Source: JAABQT01 sp041488375 (lineage in GTDB: Bacteria > Pseudomonadota > Gammaproteobacteria > Burkholderiales > SG8-39). Taken from it: a stretch of 14,117 nt of DNA. The stretch spans positions 1 through 14,117 of the forward strand of contig JBGPPD010000065.1 of NCBI GenBank assembly GCA_041488375.1, given 5' to 3'. A program made the position numbers and the translations under genes. The notes below the pieces were generated by a model. It worked only from the letters and a program-made list of their open reading frames with translations. It was not told the DNA's origin and ran no database searches. Of the stretch, positions 8,580 through 14,117 are shown one piece after another (the first letter of the stretch is position 1; each line of letters opens with the position of its first letter).

Positions 8580-9665
8580 CTATACCGGCCTGGTGGGCGG
8601 CGACACGTCTGCGCACTGCGCGCGGTGGCGCAGCGCGTGATCCATCAGCACGCAGGCGAGCATCGCCTCGGCGATCGGCGTGGCGCGGATGCCGACGCAG
8701 GGATCGTGGCGCCCGGTGGTCTCGATCGTCGTCGCCTTGCCGTCGACGCCGATGGTGCGCCTCGGCAGGCGGATGCTCGAGGTGGGCTTGAGGGCGATCG
8801 ACACGGTGACGTCCTGGCCGCTCGAGATGCCGCCGAGGATGCCGCCATTGTTATTGGACAGGAAGCCCTGCGGCGTCATCTCGTCGCCGTGCTCGCTGCC
8901 CTTTTGCTCGATGGCCGCGAAGCCTGCGCCGATCTCCACGCCCTTCACCGCATTGATCGACATCATCGCCGCGGCGATGTCGGCGTCCAGCCGCCCGTAG
9001 ACCGGCTCGCCCCAGCCTACCGGCACGCCGCTCGCCACCACGTTGACGCGCGCGCCGCAGGAGTCGCCGCTGTCGCGCAGCTGGTCCATGAATTTCTCCA
9101 GTTCCGCGACCACGCCGGCGTTCGGGGCGAAGAACGGGTTGGCGTTCGCCGCCGCCCAATCCTGGAACGGGATCTTCCGCGTGCCGAGTTGCGCGAGGTA
9201 GCCGCGCACCACCACGCCGTAGCGCTGCGCCAGCCACTTCTTCGCGATGGCGCCCGCCGCCACGCGCACCACCGTCTCGCGCGCGGAGGCGCGGCCGCCG
9301 CCGCGTGCATCGCGAATGCCGTATTTCTGCCAATAGGTGTAGTCGGCGTGCCCGGGGCGGAACTTCTGCGCGATCGCGGAATAGTCCTTGGAGCGCGGGT
9401 CCTCGTTCCTGATGAGGAAGCCGATCGGCGTGCCGGTGGTCTTGCCCTCGAAGGTGCCGGAAAGGATTTCCACCGTGTCGGTCTCGCGCCGCTGCGTGAC
9501 GTGGCGCGAACTGCCGGGCTTCCTGCGATCCAGTTCCTGCTGCAGGTCGGCCGCCGCCAGTGCCATTCCCGGCGGGCAGCCGTCCACGACGCCGCCGTAG
9601 GCGGGCCCGTGCGACTCGCCGAAGGAGGTGACGCAATACAGGGTGCCGAAGGTGTTGCCGGACAT
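8580..9665 (-). CDS. aroC: Chorismate synthase AroC
   Basis: FMN-dependent lyase converting EPSP to chorismate, the last step of the shikimate pathway, in the cytoplasm. The 361 residues match the normal length. All three family signatures are present: GESHGPAYGGVVDGCPPG at 16-33, RGGGRASARETVVRVAAG at 121-138 and RHDPCVGIRATPIAEAM at 319-335. The start MSGNTFGTLY is canonical for the family, which fixes the ATG at 9663-9665. Upstream there is no recognisable Shine-Dalgarno; a TAGAAT lies 8 nt before the ATG on the same strand (9674-9679), which may be the -10 of a promoter giving an almost leaderless mRNA. It sits 58 bp upstream of hfq, where der is found in some relatives. A separate transcription unit from the CBS gene upstream (36-bp gap) is possible. 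Confidence 0.98.
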   Translation of the reverse strand: MSGNTFGTLYCVTSFGESHGPAYGGVVDGCPPGMALAAADLQQELDRRKPGSSRHVTQRRETDTVEILSGTFEGKTTGTPIGFLIRNEDPRSKDYSAIAQKFRPGHADYTYWQKYGIRDARGGGRASARETVVRVAAGAIAKKWLAQRYGVVVRGYLAQLGTRKIPFQDWAAANANPFFAPNAGVVAELEKFMDQLRDSGDSCGARVNVVASGVPVGWGEPVYGRLDADIAAAMMSINAVKGVEIGAGFAAIEQKGSEHGDEMTPQGFLSNNNGGILGGISSGQDVTVSIALKPTSSIRLPRRTIGVDGKATTIETTGRHDPCVGIRATPIAEAMLACVLMDHALRHRAQCADVSPPTRPV

Positions 9666-9701
9666 GCGGAAAGATTCTACACGCCAGCTGCGAGCGATTT
9701 C

Positions 9702-10136
9702 CTACGCCGGCCAGTTCTTGATGTAGCCCTTGAGCATCTTGTTCTCGAAGTCCTGCTCTTCGAGCACCGCCTTGGCGACGTCGCGGAACGAGATCACGCC
9801 GATCAGCTTGCCGTCCTGCATCACCGGAAGGTAGCGCGCCCCCGATTCGAGCATGGTGCGGCGCAGATCGTTCACTTCCATGTCGGGCGCCGCGGTCACC
9901 GGGTCGCGCACCATGATGTCGCCCACCCGCACGTCGCCGACCGAGCCGCCGCGCTGCGCGAGCGACTGCAGGATTTCGCGGAAGGTGAGCATGCCCACCA
10001 TGCGGCCCTGGTCGAGCACCACCAGCGAACCGAGGTTCTGCTCCGACATCGTCCTCACCGCGTCCACCGCGCGGCCCGCCGGCTCGATCGTGAGCAGACG
10101 GTTGCCCTTGACCCGCAGGATCTCCTTGACTTGCAT
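9702..10136 (-). CDS. Stand-alone CBS-pair protein
   Basis: A 144-residue protein made almost entirely of two CBS motifs, about 7-60 and 75-130, which fold together as a Bateman module that commonly binds AMP, ATP or S-adenosyl compounds. The ligand-contacting pattern appears twice, as GMLTFREI (48-55) and GVISFRDV (113-120). The ending EEQDFENKMLKGYI is typical of small proteobacterial CBS-pair proteins. No catalytic domain, membrane segment or signal peptide is present, so it is probably a cytoplasmic sensor or regulator. The ATG at 10134-10136 has GGGAGG 5 nt upstream. The 34-bp gap to mgtE, itself a CBS-containing Mg2+ channel, suggests co-transcription and perhaps a related input. The partner and ligand cannot be told from sequence. 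Confidence 0.88.
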   Translation of the reverse strand: MQVKEILRVKGNRLLTIEPAGRAVDAVRTMSEQNLGSLVVLDQGRMVGMLTFREILQSLAQRGGSVGDVRVGDIMVRDPVTAAPDMEVNDLRRTMLESGARYLPVMQDGKLIGVISFRDVAKAVLEEQDFENKMLKGYIKNWPA

Positions 10137-10170
10137 GTCGACCTCCCGTGGCCGGACCGCTCGCTACATA

Positions 10171-11397
10171 TTACCTCACCAGGATGGTCGCCAGCCCCAG
10201 CAACATGCCCATGCTCACCACGTCGGTGGCGGTGGTGAGGAAGATGCTCGACGCGGTGGCCGGGTCGAAGCCCAGGCGCTTGAGCGTCAGGGGCACCATC
10301 GCGCCGGCCAGGCCGCTGGCGATGCAGGAACCCACCATCGCCAGGAACACCACGACGGACAGCATCAGCGCGCTGGCGGAATGCTGGCTGCTGGCGGTGA
10401 TGTACATGCCGATCGCCGCGCAAACGCCGACGCCCGCGCCGTTCAGCAGGCCCAGTCCCGCCTCCTTGTAGACCAGCATCTTCTCCGCCCCGGTCTTCAT
10501 CTCGCCGATGGTCATGCCGCGCAGCGTGACGGCCAGCGCCTGGCAGCCGGTATTGCCCGACTGGCCGGCCAGCACCGGCAGGAACAGCGCCAGGATCACC
10601 AGCCGGTCGATGGTGTCCTGGAAAATGCCGACCACCGCCGCGGCGAGGAACGCGGTCAACAGGTTCAGCTGCAGCCAGGGGTGGCGCATGAACAGGCTCT
10701 TCTGCCACGGCGTGCCGAGGCGCTCTTCCTTCTCGACGCCCACCATGCTGCCGGGCTGCGCCGCGATGTCGAAGGCGCGCGCCTCGAACATGCTCTGGCC
10801 GCGCACCAGCCCGCGCAGGCGGTTTTCCGCGTCCACCACCGGGTACACGGGATAGTGGCGGTCGAGCACCTGCTTCATCGCATCCTCGAGCACGGTGGGC
10901 GCGTGCAGCGAGAACACCTCGGTCAGCATCACGTCGCGCAGCGGCCGGCCGTTGTCGTTGAACAGCAGGTCGCGCATGGTCACGATGCCGAGCAGCCGCT
11001 CGTCGCCGTCCACCACGTAGATGTAGGTGATGAAGGCCGACTTCACCAGTTCGCGCAGGGCCTCGATCGCCTGGCCCACCGTCGCCTGCGGCGGGAACTC
11101 GGCATACACCGGCTCCATCATGCGGCCGATGGTGCCCTCCGCGTACAGGCCGTTGAGCTGCCACTGGCGCGCGAATTCCGCCGGCGCGGCGGCCAGCGCG
11201 CGCTCGCGCGTCTCGGCCGGCAGCGCAGTGAGGATCTCCTGCGCGAATCCCGGGCTCAGCCGCGTGAGCACCGCGGCCACTTCGGCGCCGCCGAAATGCG
11301 CCAGCCTTTCGGCTGCCGCCTGCGGCGACTGCAGCTTGACCTCCGCGATGATGTCGGTGGCCGAGCGCTGGATGGTGGGGCGATCGATCTGTTCCAA
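10171..11397 (-). CDS. mgtE: Mg2+ channel/transporter of the MgtE family (short N domain)
   Basis: MgtE/SLC41-type magnesium channel of the inner membrane. The 408 residues comprise a helical N domain (about 1-90), a CBS pair (about 92-215; RMMEPVYAEFPPQATVGQA, then VVDGDERLLGIVTMRDLLF), a linker corresponding to the plug helix (about 216-240) and five predicted membrane helices (about 242-408). The pore signature GQSGNTG is at 278-284. ATDVVSMG, with Asp392, matches the ion-coordinating aspartate region in the last helix. The start is assigned to a TTG at 11395-11397 preceded by GGGAGG four nt upstream. The frame is open further upstream, but that stretch is the shadow of the sulfatase gene. 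With this start the N domain is some 35-40 residues shorter than in Thermus MgtE (450 aa). It lies 23 bp after the sulfatase stop, probably in one operon. Confidence 0.93.
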   Translation of the reverse strand: MEQIDRPTIQRSATDIIAEVKLQSPQAAAERLAHFGGAEVAAVLTRLSPGFAQEILTALPAETRERALAAAPAEFARQWQLNGLYAEGTIGRMMEPVYAEFPPQATVGQAIEALRELVKSAFITYIYVVDGDERLLGIVTMRDLLFNDNGRPLRDVMLTEVFSLHAPTVLEDAMKQVLDRHYPVYPVVDAENRLRGLVRGQSMFEARAFDIAAQPGSMVGVEKEERLGTPWQKSLFMRHPWLQLNLLTAFLAAAVVGIFQDTIDRLVILALFLPVLAGQSGNTGCQALAVTLRGMTIGEMKTGAEKMLVYKEAGLGLLNGAGVGVCAAIGMYITASSQHSASALMLSVVVFLAMVGSCIASGLAGAMVPLTLKRLGFDPATASSIFLTTATDVVSMGMLLGLATILVR

Positions 11398-11401
11398 GGT
11401 G

Positions 11402-11407
11402 CCTCCC
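11402..11407 (-). promoter_or_regulatory. Ribosome binding site of mgtE
   Basis: GGGAGG on the minus strand, 4 nt before the TTG at 11397. It is the strongest Shine-Dalgarno in this neighbourhood and supports the TTG as the mgtE start in the absence of a nearby ATG or GTG. The site lies in the 23-bp gap after the sulfatase stop. Confidence 0.6.
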
Positions 11408-11420
11408 TCGCGAGCTAACG

Positions 11421-12800
11421 TTACAGACCGGCGGCGTCCGCCACCAGCCGTCGCATTTCCCGCCGCAATGATGCCCGAATGAGCGCATAGCGGGCATTGC
11501 GCGCCTGGTTCTTCAGCTCGAAGGGATCGCGCTCGAGGTCGTAGAGCTCGTCGAGCTCCGCGGCGCGCCCGCGGTTGACCCAGTGGATCAGCTTGTGGCG
11601 GTCGGTGCGCACCGCCTTGTAGGTCATGCCGACCAGCCACGGCAAGGCCTGCTCGGCCCAATACTCGACGAGGAACGACTTGCGCCAGCCGGCGCGCCTG
11701 CCGGCGAGCAGCGGCAAGAGCGACCTCCCCTGGATCTGCGCGCCGGGCTTGCCGCCGGCCAGCTCGATCAGGGTGGGCGCGATGTCCTGGCACAGGGTGA
11801 GGCCGCGGATCCGGCTGCCCGCCTTCGCCCTGCGCGGATAGCGCAGGAGGAACGGCGAGCGGATGCCGTCCTCGTAGGCGAAGCGCCGCTCCGGCCCCAG
11901 GCCGTGCTCGCCGAAGAAATAGCCGTTGTCGCCGAGGAACAGGATCAGCGTGTCCTCCAGCGTCCCTTGCCGCTCCAGCGCCGCGAAAAGGGCGCCTACG
12001 CCCTCGTCCACCGAGGCCATCATGCGCGCGCGCTGGCGGATTTCCTCCTGCGTGCCGGCCTGGATCGCCTGCAGCAGCCGGCGCGACTGCTCCGAGCCGC
12101 GCATCTCGAAGGCCTCCGCCCAGGCGGGCATCTGCTTCACCAGCTCGCGCGGCGAGAGCATGTTCGGCTTTTTCGGGAACACGCCGTCCGCGTACAGGCC
12201 GCGGTGGCGCTCGGCCGGGATATAGCCGCCGAAGCGGCCCAACTCGAGCGTGCCGTCGGCCGCCTGGTGCGCATCCGGATGCACCGCCTTGTGCGCGAAG
12301 AACAGCGCGAAAGGCTTGCGGCGCCGGCGCTCGACGAAGGCCAGCGCCTCCTGGTTGAGCAGGTCGGTCATGTAGCCGGAACGCTGCTCGTAGGCGCCGT
12401 TCACGTTGAGCTTCGGGTCGTTCAGGCTGCCGTGGCCGTCGAAGCTCACCCAGTGGTGGTAGCCCGGCCGCGGCATGCCGTCGTTGCCCATGTGCCACTT
12501 GCCCACGTGCGCCGTCTCGTAGCCGAGCCGCTGCAGCTCGAGGTGGTAGTTCGGCAGGCGGTGGCTCATCGCGTCGCGCGCCACGTTGTCGATGATGCCG
12601 TGGCGGCTGGCGTACTGGCCGGTGAGCATCGAGGCCCGGTTGGGCGAGCAGATCGGCGTGGTATGGAAGGCGCGCTCGAACAACGCCCCCTCGTGCGCGA
12701 GGCGGTCGACGTGCGGCGTCTTCATGTACGGGTGCCCGCCGGCCCCGAACTCGTCGTGCCGCAGGTCGTCGATCAGGATCACGATGAAATTGGGCTGCAT
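11421..12800 (-). CDS. Sulfatase (type I, formylglycine-dependent), cytosolic type
   Basis: Alkaline-phosphatase-superfamily sulfatase, which hydrolyses sulfate esters; the natural substrate cannot be assigned. The 459 residues begin MQPNFIVILIDDLRHD, with the metal-binding Asp pair at 11-12. The sulfatase signature CSPNRASMLTGQ is at 51-62: Cys51 would be converted to formylglycine and Arg55 is the conserved arginine. HVGKWHMG at 98-105 gives the conserved Lys101, and GDNGYFFGEHG at 290-300 provides the metal ligands Asp291 and Asn292. There is no signal peptide, so the protein probably stays in the cytoplasm. The region around GKWHMG and PRPGYHHW resembles arylsulfatase/glucosamine-sulfatase-like members. 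No maturation enzyme is encoded here. The ATG at 12798-12800 has no clear Shine-Dalgarno; other starts seem excluded because the conserved strand begins at residue 4. It is the first gene of the sulfatase-mgtE-CBS group. Confidence 0.93.
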   Translation of the reverse strand: MQPNFIVILIDDLRHDEFGAGGHPYMKTPHVDRLAHEGALFERAFHTTPICSPNRASMLTGQYASRHGIIDNVARDAMSHRLPNYHLELQRLGYETAHVGKWHMGNDGMPRPGYHHWVSFDGHGSLNDPKLNVNGAYEQRSGYMTDLLNQEALAFVERRRRKPFALFFAHKAVHPDAHQAADGTLELGRFGGYIPAERHRGLYADGVFPKKPNMLSPRELVKQMPAWAEAFEMRGSEQSRRLLQAIQAGTQEEIRQRARMMASVDEGVGALFAALERQGTLEDTLILFLGDNGYFFGEHGLGPERRFAYEDGIRSPFLLRYPRRAKAGSRIRGLTLCQDIAPTLIELAGGKPGAQIQGRSLLPLLAGRRAGWRKSFLVEYWAEQALPWLVGMTYKAVRTDRHKLIHWVNRGRAAELDELYDLERDPFELKNQARNARYALIRASLRREMRRLVADAAGL

Positions 12801-12816
12801 GGCGGCAGTCTAAGCG

Positions 12817-12837
12817 AGTGCGCCGGAACTGCGCACT
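12817..12837. promoter_or_regulatory. Perfect inverted repeat in divergent intergenic region (candidate operator)
   Basis: Arms AGTGCGC (12817-12823) and GCGCACT (12831-12837) are perfect 7-bp inverted copies separated by 7 nt, giving a 21-bp dyad. It lies 17 bp upstream of the sulfatase ATG and 65 bp upstream of the plus-strand membrane-protein gene. No T-run follows on either strand, so it is not a terminator. A dyad of this spacing could be a dimeric regulator site, but no regulator gene is adjacent and a chance match in GC-rich DNA is possible. Confidence 0.35.
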
Positions 12838-12902
12838 AATGCCCGGCAATTCCCGCCGCAGTTTCGTATGCTGGGCCTCCCCGGCACACAGGAGATCGCG
12901 CC

Positions 12903-13463
12903 ATGGCCACCCGGCAGCATGACAGCTCCGCGCAAGGCGGCATCGGCCAGCAAATGCTCGGCCCGCTCAACGACGCCCTGGCCCTGGTGCAGCGCTTCCG
13001 CGAAGTCGACGGCTTTCGCCGCTACGTGCGCCGCCGCCTGCCGCTGGTGGCGCCGGCGCTGGCGCTGATCCTGCTCACCGGGTTCGCCTGCGCCATGGCC
13101 ACCATCATGCTGCTGCTCGGGCCGCAGCCGCTGCTCGCCCTGCTCGGGCTGCTGCTCGCGCCGCTGGTCCTGGCCGGCAGCCTGTTCGTGCAGCTCACCG
13201 TGTTCTTCGCCTGGCTCGAAGAACGCGCGCTGGCGCGCGCCCTCGGGCACCGCACCGGGCCGGCGCCCGGCAGGTTCGCGGCCTGGGCGGAGAAGAAGCT
13301 CGGCGCGGACCTGGGCAGGATGCCGCCCGTGCCCTGGGTGCTGGCGGCGATCTTCGTCCTCGCCCCGCTCGTGCTGCTGACCCAGCTGGCGCCCAAGAGC
13401 GCGGCGCTGCTCATCGTCCTGATGGTGCTGGCGCCGATCCTGTATGCGCGCTTTGACCGGTAG
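12903..13463 (+). CDS. Unrecognised multi-pass membrane protein
   Basis: I do not recognise the family. The 186 residues have a polar N terminus (1-45) with a basic stretch (RYVRRRLP at 40-47), then hydrophobic segments at about 48-72, 75-103, 144-162 and 165-182, which suggests four membrane helices. A charged loop between helices 2 and 3 (about 105-142) carries the sequence WLEERALARALGHRTG. The short C terminus (YARFDR) would be on the same side as the N terminus. The ATG at 12903 is preceded by AGGAGA at 7 nt spacing. It is the only protein gene on the plus strand, transcribed away from the sulfatase across a 102-bp gap. Its last 53 bp overlap the 3' end of the convergent oxidoreductase gene. 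Good Shine-Dalgarno and coherent helices support a real gene; function is unknown. Confidence 0.75.
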   Translation: MATRQHDSSAQGGIGQQMLGPLNDALALVQRFREVDGFRRYVRRRLPLVAPALALILLTGFACAMATIMLLLGPQPLLALLGLLLAPLVLAGSLFVQLTVFFAWLEERALARALGHRTGPAPGRFAAWAEKKLGADLGRMPPVPWVLAAIFVLAPLVLLTQLAPKSAALLIVLMVLAPILYARFDR

Positions 13464-14117
13464 CCGGGCCGGCCAGCGGCGACAGTTTGCCGAGCAGCGT
13501 CGGGATCAGTTCGGTCACCGTGGGATGGATGTGCACCGCGCGCTGGATGGCGGTGTAGGGCTGCCTCGCGTACATCACGTCGAGCAGCGAATGCACGATT
13601 TCGTCCGCGTTCAGCCCGAGCAGCGACGCGCCGAGCAGCTCCCGCGTATCCGCGTCGGCCAGCACCTTCATGAAGCCCTGCGTCTCCCCTGCCTCCCGCG
13701 CGCGCCCGACGCGCGTCATCGGCATCTTGCCCGCGAGCACGCGACGGCCGCTGGCGCGCGCTTGCGCCTGGTTCATGCCGATGCGCCCCAGCGGCGGGTC
13801 GATGAATAAGGCATAGCAGGGAATCCGGTCGGCGATGCGCCGCGGATCCCTGTCGAACAGGTTGGCGGCGACGATCTCGTAGTCGTTGTACGAGGTGTGC
13901 GTGAAGGCGCCGCGGCCGTTGGCGTCGCCCAGCGCCCATACGCCCTCGACATTGGTGCGGCATTGGTCGTCCACCTGGATGTAGCCGCGCGCGTCGGCGG
14001 CGATGCCGGCCGCCTCCAGCCCCAGGTCCTGCGTGTTCGGTACCCGGCCCACCGCGAGCAGAACGTGGCTGCCCTCGGCGACCGGGGCGCCTTCCTGGCA
14101 ATCCAGCCCGACCACCA
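13411..14117 (-). CDS. FAD-dependent pyridine nucleotide-disulfide oxidoreductase, mercuric-reductase-like (5' part outside window)
   Basis: C-terminal 235 residues or so of a class I flavoprotein disulfide reductase. From the right edge, LLAVGRVPNT (about visible residues 19-28) is the NAD(P)-domain end, and GVWALGDANG (about 58-67) is the second FAD-binding motif. The dimerisation domain follows with FIDPPLGRIGM and AVHIHPTVTELIPTLLG. His197 and Glu202 of HPTVTE form the catalytic His-Glu pair of the partner subunit. The C terminus has no Cys pair, unlike true MerA, so this is better described as a mercuric-reductase-like FAD-containing oxidoreductase than as a mercury detoxification enzyme. 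The redox-active CxxxxC motif would lie outside the window. After KLSPL the protein continues for about 20 low-complexity residues that overlap the convergent membrane-protein gene. The TGA is at 13411-13413. Confidence 0.88.
   Translation of the reverse strand, partial: VVGLDCQEGAPVAEGSHVLLAVGRVPNTQDLGLEAAGIAADARGYIQVDDQCRTNVEGVWALGDANGRGAFTHTSYNDYEIVAANLFDRDPRRIADRIPCYALFIDPPLGRIGMNQAQARASGRRVLAGKMPMTRVGRAREAGETQGFMKVLADADTRELLGASLLGLNADEIVHSLLDVMYARQPYTAIQRAVHIHPTVTELIPTLLGKLSPLAGPATGQSAHTGSAPAPSGR

Noticed and set aside
10171..12849. A single 892-codon minus-strand frame that could suggest a sulfatase-region/MgtE fusion
   Set aside because: Above 11397 the frame is out of phase with the real sulfatase and gives Arg/Ala-rich sequence without motifs. 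A strong Shine-Dalgarno and TTG at 11397 mark the true mgtE start.
12844..12872. Sigma70 promoter for the plus-strand membrane protein (TATGCT at 12867-12872)
   Set aside because: The -10 matches only four of six bases and no acceptable -35 lies 16-18 bp upstream.
13411..14117. Mercuric reductase (merA) and a mercury-resistance locus
   Set aside because: The C-terminal Cys pair of MerA is missing and there are no merR, merT or merP genes. A general mercuric-reductase-like oxidoreductase is the safer call.

Overview
The window is a GC-rich chromosomal segment, almost certainly from a betaproteobacterium. Three things point there: a hisZ-type histidine regulatory subunit beside purA, an Hfq with a short tail and an RKEH rim patch, and the gene order hfq-hflX-hflK-hflC-DUF2065-hisZ-purA-rnr-rlmB. 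E. coli has the related order hfq-hflX-hflK-hflC-yjeT-purA-nsrR-rnr-rlmB. There is no transposase, integrase, CRISPR array, phage gene or compositional island, so I read this as core chromosome with small accessory flanks.

Layout. Nearly everything is on the minus strand, so transcription runs from high to low coordinates. From the right: an incomplete FAD-dependent disulfide oxidoreductase (13411-14117, minus) meets an unrecognised multi-pass membrane protein (12903-13463, plus) tail to tail with a 53-bp overlap. A short divergent region holding a perfect inverted repeat separates the membrane protein from a minus-strand group: cytosolic-type sulfatase (11421-12800), MgtE-family Mg2+ channel (10171-11397) and a stand-alone CBS-pair protein (9702-10136). 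Next comes aroC (8580-9665), then a tightly packed series: hfq, hflX, hflK, hflC, a DUF2065 membrane peptide, hisZ and purA (8521 down to 2589). A plus-strand tRNA-Leu(CAG) at 2499-2585 sits antisense between purA and rnr. It is followed by rnr (516-2465) and the 5' part of rlmB (1-519), which runs off the left edge.

How the genes work together. The core series combines RNA metabolism (Hfq, HflX, RNase R, RlmB), membrane proteolysis control (HflK/HflC acting on FtsH) and biosynthesis (PurA for AMP, HisZ as partner of HisG, AroC for chorismate). Junctions are very tight: overlapping stop/start codons at hfq/hflX, DUF2065/hisZ, hisZ/purA and rnr/rlmB, and a 1-nt gap at hflK/hflC. Several starts are not ATG (TTG for hflX and mgtE, GTG for purA and rnr). 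MgtE and the neighbouring CBS protein may both sense nucleotides or Mg2+.

Most notable points. A textbook sigma70 promoter (TTGACA, 17 bp, TAGAAT, stringent-type discriminator) for tRNA-Leu has its -35 inside the first codons of rnr on the opposite strand. RNase R lacks the N-terminal helix-turn-helix and the basic C-terminal tail. HisZ lacks about 60 C-terminal residues usual in related bacteria. MgtE has a short N domain. No convincing rho-independent terminator was found for any gene, and there is no stretch above 300 bp without a gene. I did not find evidence of an undescribed multi-gene system; the most unusual signals are in the architecture around the tRNA and in the shortened proteins.
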